Of a stretch of 64,000 bases of DNA, positions 8,396 through 16,596 are shown one piece after another. Position 1 is the first letter of the stretch. Each line of letters opens with the position of its first letter. The position numbers were made by a program, and so were the translations under genes. The stretch comes from Candidatus Cohnella colombiensis (lineage in GTDB: Bacteria > Bacillota > Bacilli > Paenibacillales > Paenibacillaceae), in NCBI GenBank assembly GCA_029203125.1, contig CP119317.1, forward strand, positions 3,782,001-3,846,000, read 5' to 3'. Below the pieces are notes generated by a model. That model had not been told where the DNA came from and searched no databases. It worked only from the letters and a program-made list of their open reading frames with translations.

Positions 8396-10099
8396 ATGTC
8401 GGAGATCAGTGAGTCGGGATCGTTGAAAAAGGTACTTTGGCAAGGGGCTGCCCTGTTAGGTGGAGCGGCGCTGCTGTCAAAACTCATTGGTACATTGCAG
8501 AAAATACCGTTGCAAAATATCGCTGGTGATGAAGTATTCGGACTATATAGCGCTGTAAATTCATTGGCTATCATGTGGATCACGTTAGCTGCAGCTGGAA
8601 TTCCGGTAGCCGTTAGCGTATTAGTTGCTGAACGGGTAGCCATTGGAGATGAGCGTGGTGCCAAAAGAGTGCTGAACTGGTCACTCGGTCTTCTGGGGCT
8701 AAGTGGGTTACTGATGTTTATTCTTCTGTTCTCTTGTGCGGATCTGTTTGCAAGATGGATGGGAGTAGAGATGGCAGCATCAGCTATTCGAATGTCCTCA
8801 ATCGCTTTGTTGTTTGCACCTGCAACTGCTGTTCTTCGGGGGTATAAACAAGGGAAAATGCAAATGTTTAAGCCGGCACTCTCACAATTGGTGGAGCAGA
8901 TTGCACGAGTATGCTTCATGCTTATTGCACTACTATGGGCAGTAAGCATGGCATGGTCCCCGGCCTCAACTGCCGCCGCTGTTCATGGTGGGATGGCTAT
9001 CGGAGCTGCTGCAGGTTTAATCGTAATGTTAGGGCTGAGATTTCCGCTACGGCTTTGGAAGAAGTCAGCGCCAATTATGGTACGGAGTGTTGGCGCAAAG
9101 AAGATATTCACGAACCGACCCTCGATTCGTAAGCTAGAGCTGCCGGAGTCAAGAAGCAAGCTGTTAAAGAGGATTGTAGCGGTAGCGGTTCCTGTTGCGA
9201 TTGCATCAGTTGTCGCTCCACTGATCGGATTGATCGATGCGTTTTCGATTCCGGGGTTATTACAACAAAATCGAATAGCTCCTGAGCAGGCGATTGCCGA
9301 ATTTGGCGTCTATCATCGTGGGATTGCCTTACTGCAGCTCGTCGTTATGGCAGCTGGTGGCGCTGCGGCTGCACTTGTGCCCACGTTAACAGCAGCGCGG
9401 GCGAAAGGCGACGATAGCGACTCAAGCTCGCGCGCGACGTTCGCGATGCGCATCGCTTGGTGGTTTGGCAGTGCAGCTGCAGTAGGGCTTGCGCTGCTGG
9501 CGCTTCCGATCAACATTACGCTATTTGCCGATGACAGCGGCACAACAGCGATGGTGCTAATGGCCATCGCTATGCTCGGTGGCACACTGCAAGCGGTAAG
9601 CGCGGCGCTGCTCCAAGGGCTCGGCGACCTCAAGTCGCCCGCGATCAACCTCGCTGCCGCAGCAACCTTCAAGCTCGCACTAAACGCGATGCTCGTGCCC
9701 GCTTACGGCATCCGCGGCGCCGCCGCGGCTATGGCTGCGGCCTTCGCCGCCGCAGCACTGCTCAACGCGCTCTCGCTCCGCCAGCGCGTAGAGCTGCCAG
9801 CCCCGCGCCTAACCGTCGCGTGGCGCTCCACCGCTTCGCTAGCCGCAATGGCGGCAGCGGTCGCGGTTAGCGTGCTCGCGCTTGGCGCCCTAACGGCCGC
9901 CTTGCCGGCTCGCTCCGCAGCGCTGCTGACCGCCCTGCCGGGCGTAATGATCGGCGCTGCAGTTTTTGCTGTGGCGCTTGTCGCCACAGGCGCCATTGCT
10001 CCACAGCAGCTTCGTGAGCTACCGGGAATCGCAGGCAGCCCTGTGGAACGCTGGTTACTGCGACTACATAACGCTATCAGCCCTTCAAAGAGAGGATAA
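8396..10099 (+). CDS. MOP-superfamily flippase, YabM/SpoVB/MurJ-like polysaccharide biosynthesis protein
   Basis: Integral membrane protein of 567 residues with about 14 hydrophobic segments, of the SpoVB/MurJ lipid-linked precursor flippase group. The N-terminal GAALLGGAALLSKLIG and KIPLQNIAG are typical. It lies where B. subtilis has yabM, between spoVT and yabN/mazG. The substrate cannot be read from sequence; lipid II or another undecaprenyl-linked glycan is the family expectation. The second half (about 9560-9990) is strikingly GC-rich and Ala-rich compared with the first half, with many GCG/GCC/CTC codons. Start ATG follows GGGGAAG. Confidence 0.88.
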   Translation: MSEISESGSLKKVLWQGAALLGGAALLSKLIGTLQKIPLQNIAGDEVFGLYSAVNSLAIMWITLAAAGIPVAVSVLVAERVAIGDERGAKRVLNWSLGLLGLSGLLMFILLFSCADLFARWMGVEMAASAIRMSSIALLFAPATAVLRGYKQGKMQMFKPALSQLVEQIARVCFMLIALLWAVSMAWSPASTAAAVHGGMAIGAAAGLIVMLGLRFPLRLWKKSAPIMVRSVGAKKIFTNRPSIRKLELPESRSKLLKRIVAVAVPVAIASVVAPLIGLIDAFSIPGLLQQNRIAPEQAIAEFGVYHRGIALLQLVVMAAGGAAAALVPTLTAARAKGDDSDSSSRATFAMRIAWWFGSAAAVGLALLALPINITLFADDSGTTAMVLMAIAMLGGTLQAVSAALLQGLGDLKSPAINLAAAATFKLALNAMLVPAYGIRGAAAAMAAAFAAAALLNALSLRQRVELPAPRLTVAWRSTASLAAMAAAVAVSVLALGALTAALPARSAALLTALPGVMIGAAVFAVALVATGAIAPQQLRELPGIAGSPVERWLLRLHNAISPSKRG

Positions 10100-10106
10100 A
10101 TCATAT

Positions 10107-11609
10107 ATGTCGAACGTTAATACAGAAGAAACACCTTCAATCACAATTATCGGATTAGGCTCAGGTGGCGAGGATCAACTTACTTTAGGTGCGCTCAAGC
10201 AACTTGAACAGGCAACTTTGCGCTATGCACGGACATCTGATCATCCTGCAATCGCTGATCTCTTAAAGCGGGGCATTAAGTTCCAATCGTTCGATCATCT
10301 GTATGAAAGCCAGGCGACTTTTGAAGGAGTGTACGAGGCAATTACAGTGACGTTGTTGCAAGCTGCGCAAGCGCAACCTGAAATGACAGTCGTGTACGCC
10401 GTACCAGGTCATCCGATGGTTGCTGAGCGAGCGGTACAGCTGTTGCGCGAACGGGCGTCAGTGCAAGGAGTACAGTTGACGATTTTGGGTGGCGAAAGCT
10501 TTCTTGATCAGGCGTTTACTCGACTTGGATTCGACCCGATTGAGGGCTTCCAATTACTCGATGCAGCGACATTGTCCCGTGATGCGTTACGTCCACGGCT
10601 TCATACTGTAATTGGACAAGTATACGATGTATTCACAGCCTCAGAGGTGAAACTTACGCTCATGAGTATCTATCCTGATGATCATCCCATCATCGTAGGA
10701 CAAGCGCTTGGCGTGCCGGGACAAGAGTCTATTCGCACCATTGCGCTACATGAGCTGGATCGACAGCCATCTTATGGCAACCTAATGCTTGTATATGTAC
10801 CTATAAATGACGATGAGCGATTGCGTCGCAATTCATTTGAGAGACTTCATGAAATTGTTGCGATTTTGCGTAGCCCTGAAGGCTGTCCGTGGGATCGTGA
10901 GCAGACGCATCTTTCGATTCGTAAAAATTTCATTGAAGAGACGTTCGAAGCGATCGAAGCGATCGATCTAGATGATCCGGATAACATGAAGGAAGAGTTC
11001 GGAGATGTCATTCTGCAGGTGCTGTTGCACAGTCAAATGGAAGAGGAGCTCGGCACATTCGACGTCTATGACGTGCTTGGAGAGCTTAGTGACAAGCTGA
11101 TTTTCCGTCATCCTCACGTGTTCGGCGGTGTGAATGCAGTGGATGCAGAGGATGCGCTGCGCAATTGGGAGCAGATGAAGGCAGAAGAGAAGAAGCGCAA
11201 AGGTGCAACTGAGCGAGGTTCGTTACTTGACGGCATCCCGAAGGATCTCCCGGCGCTTCCGCGTGCGTATAAACAACAGAAAAAAGCAGCCAGCGTTGGC
11301 TTCGATTGGCCGGATCTCGATGGCGTCTTCGACAAGATTGTCGAAGAACTCGCTGAGCTTCGCTATGCATCCGAACACGAAGATTCTGAACGTCAAAAAG
11401 AAGAACTCGGCGATTTGTTATTCGCTGTCGTTAACGCCTCACGGTTTATAAAGGCTGATCCAGAGGAAGCGCTCGCAGCTACAAATCGAAAGTTTATGAA
11501 GCGATTTAACTATATTGAAGAGCAACTGCGTATAAGTGGACGCAGCTTCGGGGATACTCATTTGTTAGAGATGGAGCAGTGGTGGCAGGAGGCAAAAAGT
11601 CCGAAATAA
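10107..11609 (+). CDS. mazG: Nucleoside triphosphate pyrophosphohydrolase MazG (YabN type)
   Basis: Two-domain protein of 500 residues. Residues 1-230 are a tetrapyrrole (corrin/porphyrin) methylase-like domain (IIGLGSGGEDQLTLG, VVYAVPGHPMVAE). The rest holds MazG pyrophosphohydrolase repeats with the metal-binding EExxE-type motifs (CPWDREQTH, EETFEAIEAID, EEFGDVILQVLLH, later KEELGDLLFAVVN). MazG hydrolyses non-canonical or excess NTPs. The open frame runs upstream into the flippase gene, but the ATG at 10107, after AGAGGAT, gives the family start. It begins 7 bases after the flippase stop, so the pair is probably one transcript. Confidence 0.93.
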   Translation: MSNVNTEETPSITIIGLGSGGEDQLTLGALKQLEQATLRYARTSDHPAIADLLKRGIKFQSFDHLYESQATFEGVYEAITVTLLQAAQAQPEMTVVYAVPGHPMVAERAVQLLRERASVQGVQLTILGGESFLDQAFTRLGFDPIEGFQLLDAATLSRDALRPRLHTVIGQVYDVFTASEVKLTLMSIYPDDHPIIVGQALGVPGQESIRTIALHELDRQPSYGNLMLVYVPINDDERLRRNSFERLHEIVAILRSPEGCPWDREQTHLSIRKNFIEETFEAIEAIDLDDPDNMKEEFGDVILQVLLHSQMEEELGTFDVYDVLGELSDKLIFRHPHVFGGVNAVDAEDALRNWEQMKAEEKKRKGATERGSLLDGIPKDLPALPRAYKQQKKAASVGFDWPDLDGVFDKIVEELAELRYASEHEDSERQKEELGDLLFAVVNASRFIKADPEEALAATNRKFMKRFNYIEEQLRISGRSFGDTHLLEMEQWWQEAKSPK

Positions 11610-11805
11610 CACCCAAATCACTTAAAATTCATCTAAAATCCCGTACTTTCTACCCATTTCGCGATTTTTTTTCAAAATTCAGCAGGATTTTTTTAGCAAG
11701 AGGCAGAATAGTATTCTTCGTATCATAATCCATAAACGTTCAGAAGCTATGGCACAAGCCTACGCGGAACGAAATAATGATCTTACTTAGGAGGAATTTT
11801 GTACC

Positions 11806-12078
11806 ATGAACAAAACCGACCTGATCAACAACATCGCAGAGAAAAGCGGACTTACTAAGAAAGATGTAGAATCCGTATTGAATGGCTTCCTTGGTGAAGT
11901 TACTGACGCTCTTGCAAGTGGCGACAAAGTACAACTAATTGGCTTTGGTACGTTCGAAACTCGCAGCCGTTCAGGCCGCGTAGGTCGCAACCCGCAATCT
12001 GGCCAACCGATTGAAATTCCAGCATCCAAAGTTCCTGCATTCAAAGCAGGAAACAAATTGAAGGACGCAGTTAAGTAA
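11806..12078 (+). CDS. hup: HU-family DNA-binding protein
   Basis: Nucleoid-associated histone-like protein of 90 residues that binds and bends DNA as a dimer. Visible features: the N-terminal helices (MNKTDLINNIAEKSGLTKKD), the LIGFGTFE strand, and the DNA-contacting arm RSGRVGRNPQSGQPIEIP with the Pro that intercalates. A strong TAGGAGG precedes the ATG. The 196-base gap upstream has two poly-T runs (about 11660-11700) but no clean hairpin, and I found no confident promoter. rqcP starts 3 bases after its stop. Confidence 0.96.
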   Translation: MNKTDLINNIAEKSGLTKKDVESVLNGFLGEVTDALASGDKVQLIGFGTFETRSRSGRVGRNPQSGQPIEIPASKVPAFKAGNKLKDAVK

Positions 12079-12081
12079 TAC

Positions 12082-12363
12082 ATGCGCCTCGATAAGTTTT
12101 TGAAGGTGTCGCGGCTCATTAAGCGCCGCACCGTCGCGAAGGACGTGTCCGATCAAGGGCGCGTCCTTCTCAATGGTAAAGAGGCTAAGCCGAGTACCGA
12201 TGTCAAAGTTGGAGACACGCTGGAAATCCAATTTGGGCAACGTACGTTGACGGTTCAGATCGAACGATTGAGTGAATCTAACCGCAAGGAAGAAGTCGCG
12301 GGCATGTATACGGTGCTCAAGGAAGAAGCGAGAAAAAGAGACAATGAAGAGCCTTTTCTGTGA
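12082..12363 (+). CDS. rqcP: S4-domain RNA-binding protein RqcP (YabO)
   Basis: Small S4-domain protein of 93 residues. RqcP works with RqcH on split 60S-like subunits to add alanine tails to stalled nascent chains in bacterial ribosome quality control. The S4 signature is clear: MRLDKFLKVSRLIKRRTVAK, GRVLLNGKEAKPS, VKVGDTLEIQFG. The C-terminus is charged (KEEARKRDNEEP). It lies 3 bases after hup, a coupling also typical of Bacillales, and a terminator follows. Function is by family; motif and position are seen. Confidence 0.93.
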   Translation: MRLDKFLKVSRLIKRRTVAKDVSDQGRVLLNGKEAKPSTDVKVGDTLEIQFGQRTLTVQIERLSESNRKEEVAGMYTVLKEEARKRDNEEPFL

Positions 12364-12398
12364 ATCTTTCAGAGCAGGCTCAATTTTATATAGGAGCA

Positions 12399-12420
12399 CC
12401 GCCCTCGGGCGGGCTTTTTT
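12399..12420 (+). terminator. Intrinsic terminator after rqcP
   Basis: CCGCC and GGCGG pair around a CTCG loop, with GC then TTTTTT. Confidence 0.85.
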
Positions 12421-12469
12421 AACAAGACGCACCTAAACAAGCTATGCACAGAGGAGAAATCATACTTTC

Positions 12470-13069
12470 ATGAGGATTAGCATTAAGTTTATTTTTGTTG
12501 CCATGATTTTGCTTTCTTTAAGTGCCTGTGGCGATAAGATCAAGCCCTTATCTCTATATGAGTATAAAATGAGTGCGGTAGCCCTCTCCGGCGACACAAC
12601 TAAGCTTTCCTCTGACGAAGGCAGAGCATTCGCGTTCTTCGCAGGAGAGCGCCATTTGAAATATTATTTTAAGATACCGGGAGATTCTATTCACGACTTT
12701 GATGCTGATCTAATTGCGGAGGAGTTAAGTGGACCTGAGAACTTCTCCTATAACGTCTCATACATACTGAACCTGCCTGCCAAGCTGTTCCGCAATATTC
12801 AAGCCGACTTCGGTATGGGTCCGTTCAAGAAAGAGATGGATGAGCTAGAGGCATCTCGTAATCAAGCATTACCCGGAGCGTTCGTGCTTGCATTTAAAGA
12901 TATCTTGACTGCGGTAATTGGCTTCATTTTGGCACTCATAATGATGGTTTTTGGTACCATTATAGGCACAATTCTGCACCCCATCGAATCAATTACAGAT
13001 TTCATTCCTTGCTGTTGGGGGCTCATAAAAACGATATTCTACGCTATAATACATCTATTCACTTGGTAA
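12470..13069 (+). CDS. Unrecognised lipoprotein with hydrophobic C-terminus
   Basis: The 199-residue product has a lipoprotein signal peptide with lipobox SLSAC near residue 20. The middle is soluble (about residues 25-145). The last 55 residues are strongly hydrophobic with one or two membrane-spanning stretches around IGFILALIMMVFGTIIGTIL and the final FYAIIHLFTW, so the protein would be held by both lipid and a transmembrane segment. GAGGAG lies 13 bases before the ATG, a long spacing. With the next gene it interrupts the usual rqcP-yabP neighbourhood. I do not recognise the family. Confidence 0.75.
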   Translation: MRISIKFIFVAMILLSLSACGDKIKPLSLYEYKMSAVALSGDTTKLSSDEGRAFAFFAGERHLKYYFKIPGDSIHDFDADLIAEELSGPENFSYNVSYILNLPAKLFRNIQADFGMGPFKKEMDELEASRNQALPGAFVLAFKDILTAVIGFILALIMMVFGTIIGTILHPIESITDFIPCCWGLIKTIFYAIIHLFTW

Positions 13070-13093
13070 AAAATTAGAGAGGGACGTTAGAGC

Positions 13094-14158
13094 ATGTCAA
13101 AAACATTTGATATTTGGATTGGCGCTTATGCAACTCAAGAGCAAGTTGGCATAACGAGACTGCTGCTGGATAGCGATTCAGGAAAGCTATCGAAGATGGT
13201 AGATTTTACAGGCATCGACAATCCTTCCTTCGTAACATTGGATCGTTCGGGACGCTATTTGCATGCTGTCAGTGAGGTGGACGTACTGAATGGTCAACCT
13301 GGTGGCGAAGTAATTACGTTCGAACTACAGGAGGACGAGACGTTACTGGAAGAGGCGATGTCGCATCCTACACTTGGCGTTCATCCGTGCTTTGTCGCAC
13401 TGGACCCTCAGGAGAGATGGCTCGCAGTGAGCAATTATGGAGGCTCCTCTGTTGTCATCTATCCGATTGAGCAATCTGGACTTCCGGGTCCGGTTCACGT
13501 TCGTTTCCGTCATACAGGCTCTGGACCTAATCAAGAGCGTCAAGAGGCAGCACACCCGCATTCAGCGGTATTCAGTGCAGATGGACAATACCTGTTTGTA
13601 CCGGATTTAGGCTTGGACAAAATTATGGTGTACGCCTTCGATGCACAGAAGCAGCAGTGGGTTGGACATGATGCGGTAAGCTTACCTGCGGGCTCAGGAC
13701 CGCGTCACTTAAAATTTCATCCTTCTCTTAACGTCGCCTATGTCATCAATGAGCTTAACTGCACAGTCACACACTTATCGATCGAGGAACCCGGCAGACT
13801 TGTGGCGCAAGAGAGCATTTCGACACTGCCTGCTAGCTTTACGGGGTTCAGTACGTGTGCGGAGCTAGTCATTTCACCCGATGGCAGGACGCTCTATGCC
13901 TCGAATCGAGGGCATGATAGCATTGCGATTTTCCAAATTGATGAGCTTACCGGGCAATTAAGTGCCGCTGGCCATGTTTCCACCAGAGGGAAGACGCCAC
14001 GTAACTTTAACGTGACACCTGACGGACGTTGGTTGCTCGTAGCGAATCAGGACTCGAGCTCGCTTGTTCTTTTCCAAGTGGATGCTGCAACAGGTTTGCC
14101 TGTGTTTACTGGGACGGAGTTAACCATTCATAAGCCAGCTTGTGTCGTCATCCGCTAA
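13094..14158 (+). CDS. Lactonase-family seven-bladed beta-propeller protein (6-phosphogluconolactonase type)
   Basis: Protein of 354 residues in the YkgB/YbhE lactonase family, some members of which hydrolyse 6-phosphogluconolactone. Repeated propeller-blade signatures are seen: NPSFVTLDRSGRYLHAVSEV, HPCFVALDPQERWLAVSNYG, HPHSAVFSADGQYLFVPDLG, GPRHLKFHPSLNVAYVINEL, FSTCAELVISPDGRTLYASN and TPRNFNVTPDGRWLLVANQD. There is no signal peptide, so it is cytoplasmic. GAGAGGGAC precedes the ATG. It sits between rqcP and yabP, where such a gene is not expected from Bacillus synteny. The physiological substrate is not shown by context. Confidence 0.88.
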   Translation: MSKTFDIWIGAYATQEQVGITRLLLDSDSGKLSKMVDFTGIDNPSFVTLDRSGRYLHAVSEVDVLNGQPGGEVITFELQEDETLLEEAMSHPTLGVHPCFVALDPQERWLAVSNYGGSSVVIYPIEQSGLPGPVHVRFRHTGSGPNQERQEAAHPHSAVFSADGQYLFVPDLGLDKIMVYAFDAQKQQWVGHDAVSLPAGSGPRHLKFHPSLNVAYVINELNCTVTHLSIEEPGRLVAQESISTLPASFTGFSTCAELVISPDGRTLYASNRGHDSIAIFQIDELTGQLSAAGHVSTRGKTPRNFNVTPDGRWLLVANQDSSSLVLFQVDAATGLPVFTGTELTIHKPACVVIR

Positions 14159-14217
14159 CGTTCTATTTCGTGCCTGTCTCTCATAAGCTAGCTTTAGAAT
14201 GCTAGGAGGGACGCGCT

Positions 14218-14499
14218 ATGGAATATGGCAAGGCAGTCAAGCATCATGAAGTTCGCATGCTGAATCGCAAGTCGCTCGACATTACGGGCGTCAGCAACGT
14301 GGAGAGCTTCGATAATGAAGCGTTCCTGCTCGTCACCGAGTGTGGTCTCCTCGCGATTAAAGGGCACCAGCTTCACATGAAGAATTTAAGCCTAGAGCAG
14401 GGAATCGTCACAATTGAAGGACATATAGACTCGCTCGTCTACATGGACGGCAGCACAGGAACCAAGTCGAAAGGCTTGCTAGGGAAGCTGTTTAAGTGA
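14218..14499 (+). CDS. yabP: Sporulation protein YabP
   Basis: A 93-residue YabP-family protein. In B. subtilis yabP and yabQ are in a mother-cell operon, and yabQ is needed for cortex formation. Family-like segments are NRKSLDITGVSNVESFD and GLLAIKGHQLHMKNL. AGGAGGG is well placed before the ATG. The stop TGA overlaps the yabQ GTG start (GTGA), so the two are translationally coupled. I looked for a sigma-E promoter in the short gap upstream and saw none that was convincing. Confidence 0.93.
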   Translation: MEYGKAVKHHEVRMLNRKSLDITGVSNVESFDNEAFLLVTECGLLAIKGHQLHMKNLSLEQGIVTIEGHIDSLVYMDGSTGTKSKGLLGKLFK

Positions 14500-15089
14500 A
14501 CATGGCGTCTCAGTGGATGACGATCGGAATGATGATCCTGTGCGGGCTCGGCATGGGTACGACCTTCGACGTCTATCGCGTTGCCTCACATCGCTTTCAT
14601 GTGGCGCGTTGGTTGCTTCCTGGGTTCGATGTAGTTTACTGGGCGCTGGCAACCTTTTGCGTATTCAATATTTTGCTTGGCAGCAATCAGGGTGAAGTTA
14701 GGATGTATGTGTTCCTCGGGTTAGGGATCGGGGTGACGGGATACTTCGGAATGTTCAGCAGTTTTGTCATCAAGCTGTCAGGATGGATTATCGATCGGTT
14801 GAAGCAATTGTTCTATGGATTGTGGAAAATGGTACAAGTTCTGCTTCTGAAGCCAGTGCTCTGGATCGTACGAATTGTCGCGAGGCTGCTTGATGTGGTA
14901 TTCATCGTTACTGCGGCGATTATTCTCTGGGTTGTTAAGCTACTTTACAAGCCTGTGGCTGCTATAGGAAGATGGTCATGGAAGAAGCTACTGCCGATCC
15001 GCAAGAAGTGTCAGCCTGTCGTTCGCTTTTATTTTCAATTTGTAGATAAGCTTAAGCAAATCATAGCGATATTCCGAAAAAAGTCATAG
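14496..15089 (+). CDS. yabQ: Sporulation membrane protein YabQ
   Basis: YabQ is a membrane protein required for spore cortex assembly in B. subtilis. The 197-residue product has several hydrophobic segments: about residues 3-20, 42-62 and 72-92, then two more in the second half. The tail is basic (Lys/Arg/Gln-rich). The GTG at 14496 overlaps the yabP stop; an in-frame ATG two codons later is an alternative start. Family assignment rests on position after yabP, topology and the N-terminal MILCGLGMGTTFDVYRV segment. Confidence 0.92.
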   Translation: MNMASQWMTIGMMILCGLGMGTTFDVYRVASHRFHVARWLLPGFDVVYWALATFCVFNILLGSNQGEVRMYVFLGLGIGVTGYFGMFSSFVIKLSGWIIDRLKQLFYGLWKMVQVLLLKPVLWIVRIVARLLDVVFIVTAAIILWVVKLLYKPVAAIGRWSWKKLLPIRKKCQPVVRFYFQFVDKLKQIIAIFRKKS

Positions 15090-15100
15090 AGAGCGACGTT

Positions 15101-15128
15101 CGACACGATTTTACTAGCAATTGTGTCG
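15101..15128 (+). other. Stable hairpin between yabQ and divIC
   Basis: CGACACGATT (15101-15110) pairs over 10 positions, one G-T, with AATTGTGTCG (15119-15128), with an 8-base loop. No T-run follows, so it is not a classical terminator on this strand. It lies just upstream of the divIC promoter. Confidence 0.55.
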
Positions 15129-15158
15129 CAAGAAGGATATTTCCATTATGATAGAGTG

Positions 15159-15167
15159 TGCTATAAT
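15159..15167 (+). promoter_or_regulatory. Extended -10 promoter of divIC
   Basis: TGCTATAAT is an extended -10 (TGnTATAAT). Only a weak -35 (TTTCCA, 16-base spacer) is seen. The divIC ATG is 25 bases downstream. Confidence 0.6.
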
Positions 15168-15191
15168 ATACGCGTGAAAGGAGGCATCGGC

Positions 15192-15506
15192 ATGTCATCT
15201 CGCACCATCGCGACGACACCTGCATCAACTGGCGTTCGGAGACGGTTGAAGCTATTAATATTTTTAATGATCTTGTTTATGAGTTGGGCAGTCTATGTAT
15301 TGTTTACTCAGTATGGTCAAATCAATGATCGAACGACGCAATTGCGAGAAGCTGACAAGCAGTTATCCGATGCCGTCATTCGCAGTGAACAGCTTAAGCA
15401 AGAGATTGTAAAGTTGAACGATCAAGAGTATGTAAGCGAGCTTGCCCGCAAGGATCAAGGTTTGGGGTATCCAGGAGAGGTACCCATTAATATCGACGGA
15501 GAATAA
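15192..15506 (+). CDS. divIC: Septum formation initiator protein DivIC/FtsB family
   Basis: Bitopic cell-division protein of 104 residues. It has a short basic cytoplasmic N-terminus, one membrane span at about residues 22-40 (LLIFLMILFMSWAVYVLF), then an extracytoplasmic coiled coil at about residues 45-80 and the SELARKDQGLGYPGE motif typical of DivIC. DivIC acts with DivIB and FtsL in the divisome. The longer open frame is rejected: AAAGGAGG at 15177-15184 is 7 bases from the ATG at 15192, and the promoter -10 lies inside the longer version. The position after yabQ and before yabR is conserved. Confidence 0.94.
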   Translation: MSSRTIATTPASTGVRRRLKLLIFLMILFMSWAVYVLFTQYGQINDRTTQLREADKQLSDAVIRSEQLKQEIVKLNDQEYVSELARKDQGLGYPGEVPINIDGE

Positions 15507-15537
15507 GCAATATTTGGTGTTACTAGTCTAACATCTG

Positions 15538-15567
15538 TTGACCTCGCTTTCCGTTGTCGGTTATAAT
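15538..15567 (+). promoter_or_regulatory. Sigma-A promoter of yabR
   Basis: TTGACC at 15538-15543, an 18-base spacer, and TATAAT at 15562-15567. The start codon is 63 bases downstream. Confidence 0.7.
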
Positions 15568-15629
15568 CGGCATAGTCGAACACTTTTTTGTTCGGGTACA
15601 TTTATGTTCAGGGAGGAACATCGTTTTTT

Positions 15630-16076
15630 ATGGCCATCGAAGTAGGCACCAAATTGGAAGGTAAAGTTACCGGCATTACGCATTTCGGAGCATTCGTTGA
15701 TTTATCGGGTGGAGTCACAGGACTCGTTCATATTTCCGAGATTGCAGACAGCTATGTGAAAGACGTTCACGAGCATTTGAAGATTAATGATGTAGTTAAA
15801 GTCAAAGTCATTAACGTGGATAAGGACGGTAAGATTGGACTTTCCATACGCCAAGCCGTGGATAAGCCGCCTGAGCAACAGCAGCAACAGCAGGCACCAC
15901 CGCAACGAGGACCGCGTGATCGCGGAGGTCGTCCTTTCAATAAGCAAGGGCCAGCGAGATCCCCTTCCTTCGATGACAAATTGACTAGATTTATGAAGGA
16001 CAGCGAAGAACGCATTTCCAATCTTAAGAAGAGTACAGAATCCAAGCGAGGCGGCCGTGGCGGTCGTCGTTCGTAA
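15630..16076 (+). CDS. yabR: S1-domain RNA-binding protein (YabR)
   Basis: A 148-residue protein with one S1 RNA-binding domain (about residues 1-75: GTKLEGKVTGITHFGAFVDL, GLVHISEIADSYVKDV, VKVKVINVDKDGKIGLSIR) and a disordered tail with a poly-Gln run, Pro/Arg/Gly-rich stretches and a final RGGRGGRRS basic patch, typical of RNA contacts. Its exact role is unknown; B. subtilis YabR sits at the same place. The start is the ATG at 15630. GGGAGGAA is 12-13 bases upstream, a long spacing, but no better start is seen. Confidence 0.92.
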   Translation: MAIEVGTKLEGKVTGITHFGAFVDLSGGVTGLVHISEIADSYVKDVHEHLKINDVVKVKVINVDKDGKIGLSIRQAVDKPPEQQQQQQAPPQRGPRDRGGRPFNKQGPARSPSFDDKLTRFMKDSEERISNLKKSTESKRGGRGGRRS

Positions 16077-16113
16077 GATAGATTTGCAAGCGAGATCTCA
16101 TCATGCACAATCA

Positions 16114-16144
16114 GACTGTCGGGCCATGCCCGGCGGTCTTTTTT
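16114..16144 (+). terminator. Intrinsic terminator after yabR
   Basis: GAC-TGT-CGGGC pairs with GCCCG-GCG-GTC (two G-T pairs) around CAT, followed by TTTTTT. The interval from here to about 16495 shows no gene I can support; a 52-codon plus-strand frame at 16374 has no ribosome binding site. Confidence 0.85.
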
Positions 16145-16496
16145 ATTCGCCAGTACAATGACTGCCCTATGTGAGCGGGCGAATGATAGATAAGCGCTTT
16201 TACCCGTTTTTCTATGGTCACGCAAAGCTACGGATGAAAAGAAATTTTTAATGTAAGCAACCATTCGCGTGGATACGGCAATTGTGCGCGGTTCGCGTCT
16301 GCTTGTAGCCTTATATAATGTGCCATGCTTCGCATGAACGGCGTATTATTTTGCTGTAAGTTGTTCGATTTCCAATGTGGCGAGAAGTAACCGACAGCAC
16401 AAATTCCTTATGCACACCAACGGTTTGCATGAGGATGTACACAATGACGGCGGTTCGCCAATCCTGCAATAGAAGTCGGTTAACACACCGTATGGC

Positions 16497-16562
16497 TGTC
16501 GGAAAAAACTTTGTTGTCGCCAACCGTTTCTGACAAACTTTATAAAGACGCACCCCTATAAT
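16497..16562 (+). promoter_or_regulatory. spoIIE-type promoter with 21-bp spacer and Spo0A-box candidates
   Basis: CTGACA at 16530-16535 and TATAAT at 16557-16562 are separated by exactly 21 bases, the abnormal spacing known for the Spo0A-activated spoIIE promoter of B. subtilis. Upstream, TGTCGGAAAAA (from 16497) and TTGTCGCC (from 16514) each resemble the Spo0A box TGTCGAA, and TTTGTCAGA lies on the other strand over the -35. The hexamers and spacing are seen; Spo0A control is inferred from family knowledge. Confidence 0.75.
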
Positions 16563-16596
16563 GATGAACATAATTCTATTAAATGGGGTGTGCATC

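Noticed and set aside
8356..8949. 197-codon minus-strand frame antisense to the flippase gene
   Set aside because: Shadow of a well-supported plus-strand gene; its composition follows the codon pattern of the opposite strand.
16374..16533. Plus-strand 52-codon frame in the yabR-spoIIE gap
   Set aside because: No Shine-Dalgarno, and it runs through the Spo0A-box/promoter region.
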